A stretch of 53,707 bases of DNA, taken from contig JAHDID010000041.1 of the NCBI GenBank assembly GCA_020630975.1, forward strand, positions 1-53,707. Reading direction: 5' to 3'. The DNA comes from Verrucomicrobiota bacterium (GTDB taxonomy: Bacteria > Verrucomicrobiota > Verrucomicrobiia > Verrucomicrobiales > DEV007). This document shows positions 1 to 9,027 of the stretch, piece after piece. The stretch's first letter is position 1, and every line of letters starts with the position of its first letter. The position numbers and the translations under genes were made by a program. The notes under the pieces were generated by a model. The model did no database searches. It had not been told where the DNA came from and saw nothing but the letters and a program-made list of their open reading frames with translations.

Positions 1-57
1 ATCCAGGAAGGCCAAGCCTACGCCAATGAATTTGTAAAACCAGAGCACTTCATCTGA
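1..57 (+). CDS. C-terminal end of a truncated gene
   Basis: Frame 1 is open from the window edge to a TGA at 55-57 and encodes an 18-residue tail ending in KPEHFI. Codon choice (GGC, GCC, TAC) matches the GC-rich genes nearby, so I read it as the end of a plus-strand gene lying mostly outside the window. Too little is visible to name the family. Confidence 0.4.
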   Translation: MQEGQAYANEFVKPEHFI

Positions 58-111
58 CACCCTATCCTGTGGCGCAAATCAGACTCTGCTCCATTTGCGC
101 CCCCTGCCAGC

Positions 112-3100
112 ATGGCGTTTGGTCTGGCCATGTGGAAACCGGTTCTATTTTTAACGGGGCTATGCCTAGCTCTGACAGCCACCGAGGCTAGAGCAGAGGC
201 CAAATCGCCCTATCTGAAGAGTAAGACCAACGCCAACGGTCAATTTGTGCGCATCGAGCTACTCGGCGCCAAACGCATCCTGACCCTAGCCGAAGTCGAA
301 GTCTACAGCAGTGGCAAAAACATCGCTGCCACTGGCAAAGCGACTCAGAGCAGTATCGGCTCGGGAGGAGCCCCCGAGCGCGCTATAGATGGCAACAAAA
401 ACCCATCCTATGGCGGCAATGGCCAGACCCACACGAGTGAGCAGAAAAATCCATGGTGGGAGCTAGACCTCGGCAAGGAGACTCCGATCAACGCGATCAG
501 CATCTGGAATCGCGCCGACGGCCTCGAGCGCAGACTCGATGGATTCACCCTCCAAGTACTCGATAAAGACCGGAAGAAGGTCTTTGAGCGCATGACGATC
601 GCGGCCCCAGCAGGAGCCGTGCACCTGCGTATGGAGGGCAATGGTAATGCAGTCTATCAAACTCACGACGGCAAAAAGGCCTCTCCAAACGACTGGAAAA
701 ATGATCGCAGCGATGCCGTCTACTGGACCCGCCGCGACCCCGTAGCCGTCCCAGGCGACTACAAAGACCAGCTACCCTTCGCATTCCAGAAAGGCGACAC
801 CATCGCCATGATCGGCAATGCCCTAGGCGAGAGATTTCAGCACCACGGCGATATCGAGGTGCCCGTGCAGAGCGCTCTGCCAGGTATGGAGCTGGCTTTC
901 CGCAATATGTGCCTCTCCGGTGACCAGATCGACAAATTCCCTCGCTCCAGTGGCTTCACCCCGATGGATGCCTACCTGCAGCACGTCGCCCCAGATGTGA
1001 TCTTCTGCTTCTTTGGCTACAATGAATCCTACGAAGATAATCCTGGCGACTACACCAAGCGCCTGGTGAACTATGTGCGCACCCTGCGCAGCTACCAGCC
1101 CAATGGCGAAACTTTCCCACGCATCGTGCTGTTCAGCCCGATCGCTCATGAGAATCTCGGCGACCCCAACCTGCCCAAAGGCAATGCCAACAACCGGCGC
1201 CTAGCCAAATACACCGAGGCGACTCGCACCGCTGCCGAGCAGGCTGGCGTCGCTTTTGTCGATCTTTTCTCCGAGACCAAAAAGCTCTACAAGGCCAACA
1301 AAGAGCCACTGACCATCAACGGTATCCACCTCAATGAAAAGGGTGGCACACTGGTCGGTCGCTACATCGCCAAGACGCTCACCGGAAAAGAGCCCGCAGC
1401 CGACTCCGCGACTGTCGCCAAGCTCACTGCCGACAAAAACTGGCACTGGTTCAACCGCTACCGCGCCACCGACGGTAATGACATCTGGGGTGGTCGCTCA
1501 AAGCTGAAATTCGTCAACGACCAGACCAATGCAGAGGTCCTACAGCACGAGCTGATCATGATCGACCAGATGGTAGCCAACCGCGACAAAGCCATCTGGG
1601 CTGCTGCTAAAGGCGAATCTCCTGTGGTCTCCGACGGCAATGTCGATGCCCCCGTCCCAGTGATCTCGAATGTCGGTGGTGGCTCGAAAAGCTCCAACGC
1701 CTCCAAAGAAGGCTCTCTAGAATACCTCTCCGGCACCGAGGGAGTCGATAAGTTCACCACTCCAGATGGCTACAAGGTCAACCTCTTCGCCGACGAGGCA
1801 ATGTTCCCCGAGATGGTCAATCCTGTGCAGATGCAGGTGGATGGCAAAGGCCGTATCTGGGCCGCTGTCTGGCCGACCTACCCCAAGTGGGAACCGCTCA
1901 AGGAGATGAACGACGCTCTGGTCATCCTAGAGGATACCGATGGCGATGGTGTCGCTGACAAGTGCAAAGAATTCGCCAAAGTCCACAACCCACTCGGTTT
2001 CGAGTTTTGGAATGGCGGCGTACTCGTCACCTCTCAGCCCGATCTGATTTTCCTCAAAGACACCGATGGTGACGATGTCGCCGACGAGCGCCACGTCATC
2101 CTGCATGGCTTTGGCTCATCCGATACTCACCACACCGCGAATAACCTGATCTACGGTCCCGATGGCGGTATTTACTGGCAGAGTGGCGTCTTTCTAGTGC
2201 ACAACCACGAGCACCCCTGGGGAGCACCTCTACAGACAGGCGCTTCGGCCATGTTTCGCTGGGATCCCCGTCGCTTCACAGTGGCCTACCACGCCGCCAA
2301 TAGCCCTAACCCACATGGCATCGCATTCGACTACTGGGGCTACCACTACGCCAATGATGGCACCGGCGGTCGCTCCTACCAGGTGCGCCCAGATGAGCAT
2401 GGCTTCAAAATGCACATGCTGCTGAACAAAGAGGTCCGCCCCGTAGCAGCGGATGCCATCGTCTCTTCGGAGAACTTTCCACCTGAGGTACAAGGCAACT
2501 TCCTAGTCTGTAATACCATCGGCTTCCTCGGCCTGAAAAACTACAAGCTGCACCGCGATGGCTACGAGACCGAGGTGACCAAGCAAGTGAAAGTCGACGG
2601 CAAACGCAAGAACGTGAAAGAGATGGTCAAATTCAAGACCGGCGAGGTCTGGGGCACCCCAGAGGAAGACATGCTAGTCTCCGAAGATGGCAATTTCCGA
2701 CCTACCGACGCCGTCTTTGGCGAGGATGGAGCCCTCTATGTGTCTGACTGGTCAAACGTCATCATCGGCCACATGCAGCACAATATCCGCGACCCGAATC
2801 GCGACCACAGCCATGGCCGTATCTACCGTATGGTCTACGAGGATCGCCCGCTGCAGAAGCCGGTCGCCATCGATGGCGAGCCTCTCGATCAACTCATGGC
2901 CAATCTCGAGCACCCAATCAATGGCGTGCGCCACCGCACCCGTGTCGAGCTATCCGAGCGCGACTCAGACGAGGTCATCGCTGCCGCGAAAAAGTGGCTC
3001 GCCAAATGGGACGCCAAAAATCCTGACCACGCACACCACCTGCTAGAGGGCCTCTGGGTCCACCAGCAGCACAATGTACGCGACATGGAGCTACTGCAGA

Positions 3101-3624
3101 CCGTGCTAGACTCACCAGTCGAGCACGCCCGCATCGCCGCTGCTACGGTCAGACACCACTGGGAGGTAGCCGATCCGGCCAAAGGTGCCATCGAGATCGA
3201 GGAAGAAGAGGAGATGGAAATCACTCCCGGTGGAGTCATCTCCGACACACCAGAGCTGACCACCCTACGAGTCAATACAGTAGTCGAGCAGCTCCGCTAC
3301 GACGTGAAGGAACTCGAGGTCAAAGCTGGCAAGCAAGTGAAGCTAGTCTTCGCCAATCCCGATGCTCTGCCGCACAACCTAGTGATCGTGAAGCCCGGTA
3401 CTGCCGACGCAGTAGCCGCTGCAGCGATTGCTATGGGTGCCGACGGCTTCAAAAAACAGTTCATCCCAGCCTCTAGTGACATCCTGCATCACACCGCGAT
3501 GCTGGAGATTGGTCAGATCGAGGATCTCGATTTCAAAGCGCCTACGACACCTGGTGACTACCAGTTTGTCTGCACCTTCCCTGGTCACGCCACAATCATG
3601 CGCGGCGTGCTGAGGGTGAAGTGA
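112..3624 (+). CDS. Secreted discoidin/SGNH/membrane-bound-dehydrogenase/azurin-like fusion protein
   Basis: A 1170-residue exported multidomain protein. An N-terminal signal peptide is visible; an alternative start at 130 (MWKPVLF...) also gives a good one. Residues ~44-180 look like an F5/8 type C (discoidin) carbohydrate-binding domain with WWELDLG and AIDGNKNP-like segments. Residues ~225-430 resemble an SGNH hydrolase with a late GIHLNEKG block, but the first block reads IGNALGER and lacks the GDS nucleophile serine. Residues ~545-910 form a PVC-type 'membrane-bound dehydrogenase' (PQQ/glucose-dehydrogenase-like) propeller with two DTDGD(G/D)VAD calcium-binding-like loops. The C-terminus (~1060-1170) is a cupredoxin: H1088, C1154, H1159 and M1163 sit in an azurin-type [10 protein letters not shown] arrangement, so a type 1 copper site is expected. 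An acidic EEEEE linker precedes it. The likely role, inferred, is periplasmic oxidation of sugars or alcohols with the copper domain as electron acceptor. A terminator follows. Confidence 0.85.
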   Translation: MAFGLAMWKPVLFLTGLCLALTATEARAEAKSPYLKSKTNANGQFVRIELLGAKRILTLAEVEVYSSGKNIAATGKATQSSIGSGGAPERAIDGNKNPSYGGNGQTHTSEQKNPWWELDLGKETPINAISIWNRADGLERRLDGFTLQVLDKDRKKVFERMTIAAPAGAVHLRMEGNGNAVYQTHDGKKASPNDWKNDRSDAVYWTRRDPVAVPGDYKDQLPFAFQKGDTIAMIGNALGERFQHHGDIEVPVQSALPGMELAFRNMCLSGDQIDKFPRSSGFTPMDAYLQHVAPDVIFCFFGYNESYEDNPGDYTKRLVNYVRTLRSYQPNGETFPRIVLFSPIAHENLGDPNLPKGNANNRRLAKYTEATRTAAEQAGVAFVDLFSETKKLYKANKEPLTINGIHLNEKGGTLVGRYIAKTLTGKEPAADSATVAKLTADKNWHWFNRYRATDGNDIWGGRSKLKFVNDQTNAEVLQHELIMIDQMVANRDKAIWAAAKGESPVVSDGNVDAPVPVISNVGGGSKSSNASKEGSLEYLSGTEGVDKFTTPDGYKVNLFADEAMFPEMVNPVQMQVDGKGRIWAAVWPTYPKWEPLKEMNDALVILEDTDGDGVADKCKEFAKVHNPLGFEFWNGGVLVTSQPDLIFLKDTDGDDVADERHVILHGFGSSDTHHTANNLIYGPDGGIYWQSGVFLVHNHEHPWGAPLQTGASAMFRWDPRRFTVAYHAANSPNPHGIAFDYWGYHYANDGTGGRSYQVRPDEHGFKMHMLLNKEVRPVAADAIVSSENFPPEVQGNFLVCNTIGFLGLKNYKLHRDGYETEVTKQVKVDGKRKNVKEMVKFKTGEVWGTPEEDMLVSEDGNFRPTDAVFGEDGALYVSDWSNVIIGHMQHNIRDPNRDHSHGRIYRMVYEDRPLQKPVAIDGEPLDQLMANLEHPINGVRHRTRVELSERDSDEVIAAAKKWLAKWDAKNPDHAHHLLEGLWVHQQHNVRDMELLQTVLDSPVEHARIAAATVRHHWEVADPAKGAIEIEEEEEMEITPGGVISDTPELTTLRVNTVVEQLRYDVKELEVKAGKQVKLVFANPDALPHNLVIVKPGTADAVAAAAIAMGADGFKKQFIPASSDILHHTAMLEIGQIEDLDFKAPTTPGDYQFVCTFPGHATIMRGVLRVK

Positions 3625-3659
3625 TAGCGCTAACGGCATTAGCCAATGCTTTTCCCGGA

Positions 3660-3694
3660 ATCCCTACTGCTAGCCTTGGCAGTAGGGATTTTTT
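3660..3694 (+). terminator. Rho-independent terminator after the dehydrogenase-like gene
   Basis: A perfect 11-bp stem (ATCCCTACTGC / GCAGTAGGGAT) with an 8-nt loop is followed by an uninterrupted run of T. It lies 36 nt after the stop codon of the upstream gene. Confidence 0.92.
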
Positions 3695-3761
3695 ATGCCC
3701 CTGCCCCACCTCTGTTATCACTTGATCGCCGATTTATTACAGCCGACAGATTTTATCTACC

Positions 3762-4673
3762 ATGCCTGCCTTCACACTAGCCCGCTCCATCACCATCGAT
3801 GCCCCCATCGACAAAGTCTTTACCTCGCTCCGCGACTTTCGCCAGTGGCCAGCCTGGTCTCCCTGGCTGATCACCGAGCCCGATGCTGAGCTGACCTTCA
3901 GCGACGATGGCTCTTCCTACACCTGGCATGGCAAGTATATCGGAGCTGGCGAAATGGCCATTGATCGACTCGAGGAAAACCGCTCCCTAGCATTCAATTT
4001 GTCTTTCATCAAACCATGGAAAGGCAAGGCCACCAGCCGCTTCGATCTAGCAGAAGATGATGGCGGGACAAAGGTCACCTGGTCGATGGTAGGCTCCCTG
4101 CCATTCTTCCTATTTTTCCTCAAAAAGCTCATGGCAAACCTCTGTGGCTCCGACTACGACCGAGGCCTGTCTATGCTCAAAGAATACCTAGAGACTGGAA
4201 AGGTATCGGCTCACCTCGCCTTTGCCACAGAGCATGTCGATGCCGTCACCATCGTCGGTGTGCAGGGCGAGTGCGCGATCTCCGAGATCAATGAATCCAT
4301 GGACGAAGCCGCCAAGCGTGCCGCCCGACTCCTCGAGGGCATGCCCTGCGGACCCGCCGCTAGCGTCTACCACAAATGGGACATCAGTGGTATGCGAGCG
4401 AAATACAGTTTTGGCCGTCTACTCGAGACCGTTCCTACCGACCTCCCAGAGGGCCTAGTCACCATCTACCTCCCTGCCACACAGGCCTACACCGTCACCC
4501 ACACAGGTCCCTACCACTACATCGGCAATGCCTGGTCCGCCGGCATGTCACGCAGTCGCTCCGGAGCCTTCAAACTCAAGAAAAGCATCGACTGCTACGA
4601 GATCTACGAAAACGATCCCGAAGTCACCCCACCCGAAGAGTTGATAACCAAAGTCATCTTTCCGATGAAGTGA
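3762..4673 (+). CDS. SRPBCC domain fused to GyrI-like small-molecule-binding domain
   Basis: A 303-residue cytoplasmic protein. Residues ~1-150 look like a polyketide-cyclase/SRPBCC hydrophobic-ligand fold: it starts LARSITIDAPIDKVFTSL, has the typical WPAWSPWL stretch, and contains GTKVTWSMVGS. Residues ~160-303 resemble the GyrI-like/AraC effector-binding domain, with VQGECAISEI near its start and YTVTHTGPYHYIGNAW near its end. There is no DNA-binding domain, so a ligand sensor or scavenger is more likely than a transcription factor. The substrate is unknown. The gene stands alone between a strong upstream terminator and a gene-free stretch. Confidence 0.8.
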   Translation: MPAFTLARSITIDAPIDKVFTSLRDFRQWPAWSPWLITEPDAELTFSDDGSSYTWHGKYIGAGEMAIDRLEENRSLAFNLSFIKPWKGKATSRFDLAEDDGGTKVTWSMVGSLPFFLFFLKKLMANLCGSDYDRGLSMLKEYLETGKVSAHLAFATEHVDAVTIVGVQGECAISEINESMDEAAKRAARLLEGMPCGPAASVYHKWDISGMRAKYSFGRLLETVPTDLPEGLVTIYLPATQAYTVTHTGPYHYIGNAWSAGMSRSRSGAFKLKKSIDCYEIYENDPEVTPPEELITKVIFPMK

Positions 4674-5362
4674 AAGGTGGCGGCAAGCCTTAACTTGCTT
4701 TGTAAAACACCATCCGTTCAGATCAACTATAGATTACAACACCACCGAAAAACCCAATTAAAAATGGAAGATTCATACCTCAACATATCCCCCCCTTTTA
4801 GCAGGTTTGGTAACTAGCAGATTCAAATGTCGTTTTTCGCATCGACTTGTCAGACACCGGAGCGCCATTGGTTAGCAAACGTTTCTAGCACCCCGCCGGG
4901 GTGCAGTTTCACCTCTACCACACCCGGTGGCTGCGCTACGCTTGCCACCGGCTACTATCTTTGAGTCCCTCCGGGACCAATAAAAGTCCGTGCCCCGGAG
5001 GGGCAAACAGCTGATAGCCCGGGGTAAAACCCCGGGTCGGATACCCACAAGCATTACCCCACCCTGAAAGGGTGGTAGAAACGTCCTGTCAACTTTACCT
5101 ATCCGACTTCTCTTCCGCTCCGGAAAGCTGCCAAAAAACTAAACATCGGTTGTGAGGATTTTCAGGCTCGATTTAACCATCCCCCTTTGCCCCCTTCTGT
5201 TTTTTGCGTAGTTGTATGCTGTAGACCTTTTACCATGGGCTTTACAGTCTCTCGGAATAAAAATTAGTCACAGGTCTGAACGACTGCAAAAATCAGCATA
5301 GATTCCTGCGAGTATTATGTCACGCGATAAGGGGTTATGTGGGGTTATGTTAAGGTCTGACC
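4674..5362. other. Gene-free stretch with hairpin array and REP-like end
   Basis: I see no convincing gene in these ~690 bases. The stretch holds the six-hairpin GC-rich array (listed separately) and, at its right end, a tandem 10-bp repeat next to a 15-bp inverted repeat. A 60-codon open frame on the minus strand across the hairpins is a by-product of the GC-rich palindromes. Confidence 0.7.
4888..5075. repeat. Array of six consecutive GC-rich hairpins
   Basis: Six short palindromes follow each other: GCACCCC-gcc-GGGGTGC (4888-4904), CCGGTGGC...GCCACCGG (4924-4951), GTCCC-tcc-GGGAC (4965-4977), TGCCCC-gga-GGGGCA (4991-5005), CCCGGGG-taaaa-CCCCGGG (5018-5036) and CCACCCT-gaa-AGGGTGG (5059-5075). 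All are perfect and most have 3-nt loops. Similar hairpin-rich intergenic blocks recur in PVC and other genomes as far as I recall and are often mis-called as short proteins. Function is unknown; a REP-like mobile element or a structured RNA are both possible. Confidence 0.8.
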
Positions 5363-5365
5363 TTA
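5331..5365. repeat. Tandem decamer plus inverted repeat (REP-like end)
   Basis: GGGGTTATGT occurs twice in tandem (5331-5340, 5341-5350) and is followed directly by TAAGGTC-T-GACCTTA (5351-5365), a 7-bp inverted repeat with a one-base centre. The stop codon of the minus-strand membrane protein gene falls inside this inverted repeat. It resembles the ends of elements moved by REP-associated (Y1) transposases, but no transposase is present here. Confidence 0.55.
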
Positions 5366-5734
5366 CCCCGAACGGATAAAAAGAGCGCGATAACTCACAT
5401 CTACTGCAGCCATCCCCAGAACACAAAAGAGAACCAATATCACAAGCAATCCTGACACAAAATTCACCACTCTAGGATCTGAAATCTCACTCCACTCTTC
5501 GAGCCAAAGAGCCTGCACAACCCACACAACAGGCACTACAAACAACACAAGCACCCACTCCCGAACAAAAACAGACAGAGAATTCCACCGAATCAATGGA
5601 TCAAACTCTGCTGACCCAGGGTAACCTTTAAACTTAAGGTGTATGCTGGTTGCCAGCCAACCAACTACAATCAGAAATACCTGAAGAATAGCGATAGTAG
5701 TAACCGCATGGTATTCACGAATTCTGTTGAGCAT
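5363..5734 (-). CDS. Small integral membrane protein of unknown function
   Basis: A 123-residue protein I do not recognise. Three hydrophobic segments are clear: ~12-30 (TIAILQVFLIVVGWLATS), ~60-76 (VLVLFVVPVVWVVQALW) and ~92-112 (FVSGLLVILVLFCVLGMAAV). The acidic segment EEWSEISDPR lies between the last two. Base composition is clearly more AT-rich than the flanking conserved genes. With the next minus-strand gene (a nucleotidyltransferase) it forms a small atypical islet. The start at 5734 gives a charged N-terminus (MLNRIREYH) before the first membrane segment, which is reasonable. Confidence 0.6.
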   Translation of the reverse strand: MLNRIREYHAVTTIAILQVFLIVVGWLATSIHLKFKGYPGSAEFDPLIRWNSLSVFVREWVLVLFVVPVVWVVQALWLEEWSEISDPRVVNFVSGLLVILVLFCVLGMAAVDVSYRALFIRSG

Positions 5735-6120
5735 AATTTCTATGTCAAAATCATATTATCGCAGGCTAAAGATAACAAGCCGATTATCTAAGAACCTAGA
5801 ATTGCAACAACCTATGACCTATGAGGTAAGTAGAAAATATAACCACAGCACAAGTTACAACCTAACGACACTTCATCTAAGGCTTCCATCCCTTCACCCT
5901 TCCGATCACATCTCGCTCCTCCTCTACCAGCCAGTGACCGCACAGACTCACTGGGAGCGGAGGTTTGTAACCGCCGGGCTGCCCGAGCTAAAAAGCATAG
6001 GCAGAGGCTCAAAGGATAGCTTGGCTAGCCGGGCAGTTAAAAACAGCCCCTCCCAGTACAAAGTGCTTCACCTCAAAGGTTGACTAGAGTGCCTTTCTGC
6101 GATCAACCTGCCCCCGCTTC
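5735..6120. other. Gene-free stretch, no assignable feature
   Basis: About 385 bases without a convincing gene. A 118-codon open frame on the plus strand (5727-6083) has no recognisable domain, is low in typical coding codons and starts inside the neighbouring gene, so I do not call it. Partly palindromic GC-rich segments (for example CCGGGCTGCCCG near 5976) suggest degenerate intergenic repeats. Confidence 0.5.
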
Positions 6121-6654
6121 TTAATCGATTCGCTGCTTGAGTTTAGGCCAACGATGAAGCCATTGCTTCCCTAAAACCCTCTCCTCGAACAGGTCTATAG
6201 AACTTTGGGGGTTACGAGAAATCTCCCCAGCAAAAAGAGACTCAAGGCCAAATGGAGCTATAACTTCTATAACACCAAAAGATGTAAGCCTCACGGCAAT
6301 AGCTGTTTCCTTTTCGGGCCAGTATGAAATTGCATCTTCTATATCAGAATAAGGCTCATGGTTGTTTCGCACATGCATTACAGCTTGATTCCGAGCTTGC
6401 CAGTTCACTGCAGGCACCATTCTCTGCAGTTGGCTCTCAACACTTGAATCACTCAAATTCTTATCCCGGTCGAAATATATAACGTCCACGTCACTCAAAG
6501 GTGAAGGACTGAAACCGTGTAAATAATCCCAAACCAAATTTCGAATAAAACCAGCACCAATCCATCCTTCAGGCAGATCTAGCATCTTTACTGCCTGCAA
6601 CATTTCAACGCGATTTTTATCGCTGAGCAACAGGGATATTAACTGAGATTTCAT
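6121..6654 (-). CDS. Nucleotidyltransferase family protein (NTP_transf_6/DUF925-like)
   Basis: A 177-residue protein matching the stand-alone NTP_transf_6 (formerly DUF925) family in length and order of motifs. WIGAGFIRNLVWDYLHG contains the glycine turn preceding the active site, and LSDVDVIYFD carries the paired acidic residues expected to bind metal. VRLTSFGVIEVIAPFGLESLFAG matches the conserved second half that names the substrate pocket. The family is defined by sequence and the reaction is not established. The gene is AT-rich like its neighbour at 5363-5734 and differs from the GC-rich sulfatase gene that follows, consistent with recent acquisition of this pair (inference). Confidence 0.8.
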   Translation of the reverse strand: MKSQLISLLLSDKNRVEMLQAVKMLDLPEGWIGAGFIRNLVWDYLHGFSPSPLSDVDVIYFDRDKNLSDSSVESQLQRMVPAVNWQARNQAVMHVRNNHEPYSDIEDAISYWPEKETAIAVRLTSFGVIEVIAPFGLESLFAGEISRNPQSSIDLFEERVLGKQWLHRWPKLKQRID

Positions 6655-6689
6655 TTTTTAGCCCTATTACGACTTCGCCCATACGAGAC

Positions 6690-8135
6690 CTAGCGCACAA
6701 TCTCCATACTCGCATCGACTCGCTCACGCCATTCGCTGATCGATTTGCGCAGGGCCCGTACCATGCTCGGATGCTCTGTGGCTATATTTCGGCTTTCTCC
6801 GAGGTCTTTACGCAGATTAAACAACTCGACTTGCCCTGTATCGAAATGCTCGACTAGCTTCCAGTTGCCTACCCGTATCGCACCACTCGATGTACCACCG
6901 AGGAAGTGCGGCTTCTCCAGTGGGTAGTGCCAGTAGATCGGGCAGGTGGAAAACTGCAGGTGCGGCTCGACCATAGCGGGATAAATATTCTGCCCATCTA
7001 GGACAAGCCCAGCGGGCTTTTCGACATCGGCCGCAGTGAGAAAAGTCGGCAGAAAGTCGACATTCTGCGTGACCGCCGCTGTCTCGGATGCTGCGGGTAT
7101 CCGTCCGGGCCAAGCCATGACCAGCGGCACTCGGATGCCGCCCTCATATAGCTGGCTCTTGCCACCTCTGAGCGGTGCGTTGGAGGTGACGTTCGTCTCG
7201 CCGCCGTTATCGCTGGAGAAAACGATCAAGGTATCCTCGGCGATCCCCAGCTGTTCCAGCTTGGCGCGGATCTTGCCGACTCCATCGTCGATCGATTCGA
7301 GCATGGCAGCTAGATGCGGATTGTAGCTACCTGCCCAGTGGTGACCAGGGTCGCCACCACCTAGTCCAGCATCTTCGCAGAGGTAGCACTTATGCCGAGT
7401 CGATGCACCCGGCGTGCGTTTTGCTTTGTATTTCTCGACCAGATCGGGACGACCATTGAGGATGGTGTGCGGCGCGTAGTGACTCAGATAGAGAAAGAAA
7501 GGCTCATCGCTATGCGCTTCGATGAAGTCGACGGCCTCGAGATTCAGACGATCCGTCAGGTATTCGCCAGTGCCCAGTGGATTCCCATCCAGATCGATCC
7601 ACGAGATCGGCTGGGTGCGAAACACGTAGGGAAAGAAATTCGCGCCATTGCCGACACTCTTGATCTCGCTGCCGACATTCCAACTAAAGCCCCGGTCGAT
7701 CGGGCGGATCTCTACCGGCGCATCGTGATACTCATAGCCGGTCAGGTGCCACTTGCCGACCATGCCTGTGGCGTAGCCATGGTCGCGCAGGATGCCCGGC
7801 AGTGTCGGGAAGTCCGGAGACAACCCATTAGCCGAGTCTGGCCGCAGATAGTCGAGGATCCCCACTCGCGCAGGGTGCTTGCCAGTCATCAGTGCTGCGC
7901 GATAGGGCGAGCATACCGGTGCCGCAGCATAGGCCTGAGTGAAGCGTAGCCCCTCGGCCGCCATCTGGTCGAGATGAGGCGTCTCATTAAAGTCATTGCC
8001 ATAGCAGCCCAGCTCCGCCCAGCCCAGATCATCGGCTAAGATAAAAATAATATTGGGTCTTCGATCGTTACCAAAAGAAAACACAGTGGAAAGCCCGAAT
8101 AACAGCAGGAAAATGGGGAGATAATGAGATCTCAT
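6690..8135 (-). CDS. Secreted sulfatase (alkaline-phosphatase superfamily)
   Basis: A 481-residue family S1 sulfatase using the start at 8135, chosen because it opens directly with a signal peptide (MRSHYLPIFLLLFGLSTVFSF); an upstream in-frame ATG at 8171 would add 12 charged residues. RPNIIFILADDLGWAELGCYG carries the metal-binding Asp pair. C75 in CSPYRAALMTG is the C-x-P-x-R site that a formylglycine-generating enzyme must oxidise; none is in the window. GKWHLTGY and FSSDNGGE are the later active-site blocks. The substrate is probably a sulfated polysaccharide, as for most of the many PVC sulfatases. It is transcribed divergently from the sigma factor gene, so co-regulation through the 100-bp shared upstream region is possible. 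Confidence 0.93.
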   Translation of the reverse strand: MRSHYLPIFLLLFGLSTVFSFGNDRRPNIIFILADDLGWAELGCYGNDFNETPHLDQMAAEGLRFTQAYAAAPVCSPYRAALMTGKHPARVGILDYLRPDSANGLSPDFPTLPGILRDHGYATGMVGKWHLTGYEYHDAPVEIRPIDRGFSWNVGSEIKSVGNGANFFPYVFRTQPISWIDLDGNPLGTGEYLTDRLNLEAVDFIEAHSDEPFFLYLSHYAPHTILNGRPDLVEKYKAKRTPGASTRHKCYLCEDAGLGGGDPGHHWAGSYNPHLAAMLESIDDGVGKIRAKLEQLGIAEDTLIVFSSDNGGETNVTSNAPLRGGKSQLYEGGIRVPLVMAWPGRIPAASETAAVTQNVDFLPTFLTAADVEKPAGLVLDGQNIYPAMVEPHLQFSTCPIYWHYPLEKPHFLGGTSSGAIRVGNWKLVEHFDTGQVELFNLRKDLGESRNIATEHPSMVRALRKSISEWRERVDASMEIVR

Positions 8136-8237
8136 GGCGATACCATGCGCCATAGCCCGCCTGATACGCAAGCACTTCCGGACTCCGATTGCGCTTGATC
8201 CGCCTGCACGACGGATGTTAAGTCCACCTCCATAATT

Positions 8238-8942
8238 ATGAGCCAGACGTCACCAGAATCTAAGCCCCTGAAACACGCTCAGGACCTAGAGCTCACTCAG
8301 CGAGCCATCGCTGGCGAAGACGAGGCCGTGCGAGCATTCCAATCCGAATATCAGCCCACTCTCGAGCGCGTACTCATGTCTCGCGGTGTCGACAAAGTGG
8401 CCGCAGAGGACCTCGTAGCCGATATCATGGCAGAGTGCTTCGGCGCCGGTAAGAAAGGCGAAACCACACCTCTCCTGACGAAATTCGAAGGCCGTAGCTC
8501 GCTATCGACCTGGCTGATCCGAATCACCTGGAATCGCTGGCTAGACCTCAAGCGGCGCGACAAGTTCCGCGGCGATCTCCCGCAGTATGACGACGATGAA
8601 GCCCGTGGCGTCGACAAATTCGACCGAGTGGCTGATGAGCACGATGATGAGCTGATCGATGAAGATCTCGGCGATATCATGGGCAGTGCCATCAAAACCG
8701 CCTTTGCCAGCCTCGAGCCCGAGACACTGCTCATGCTGAAGCTTTCCTACCTACACGGCATCAGCCAGACGGTGCTCGCCCAGATGTGGCAAGTCGATCA
8801 GACCCGAGTCAGCCGCACACTGAGCTCGGCCAGAGAGCAGATCGCCTCGGTGACGATGCAGCAGATCCAGGCTAGCGATCCCGATCTCAAGCTAGACTGG
8901 GATGACTTCAAGCGACTCTGCGCAGCTGGTATCGAGCTGTAG
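8238..8942 (+). CDS. RNA polymerase sigma factor, ECF-like
   Basis: A 234-residue sigma-70 family protein with only regions 2 and 4. Region 2 spans ~35-115, with AEDLVADIMAECF and SSLSTWLIRITWNRWLDLKRRDK, the core-binding and -10-binding helices. An acidic linker (~120-150, rich in D and E) leads to region 4 (~160-215), with LLMLKLSYLHGISQTVLAQ and VSRTLSSAREQI as the -35-binding helix-turn-helix. No anti-sigma factor gene is adjacent. It is head-to-head with the sulfatase and upstream of an SGNH hydrolase, so these could be among its targets (inference only). Confidence 0.88.
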   Translation: MSQTSPESKPLKHAQDLELTQRAIAGEDEAVRAFQSEYQPTLERVLMSRGVDKVAAEDLVADIMAECFGAGKKGETTPLLTKFEGRSSLSTWLIRITWNRWLDLKRRDKFRGDLPQYDDDEARGVDKFDRVADEHDDELIDEDLGDIMGSAIKTAFASLEPETLLMLKLSYLHGISQTVLAQMWQVDQTRVSRTLSSAREQIASVTMQQIQASDPDLKLDWDDFKRLCAAGIEL

Positions 8943-9027
8943 ACCGAGCTTTTTCGCCCAAAATCCCCTGCCGAACTTCTCGCCCACACGAGCGGAAAGT
9001 TGTGGTATATTATAGGCGCCCATCGCC

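Noticed and set aside
4872-5054. 60-codon minus-strand open frame across the hairpins
   Set aside because: Its sequence is dictated by the GC-rich palindromes; I read it as a repeat, not a gene.
5727-6083. 118-codon plus-strand open frame
   Set aside because: It starts inside the neighbouring membrane protein gene, has no domain or signal, and its codon choice is unlike the real genes; more likely non-coding.
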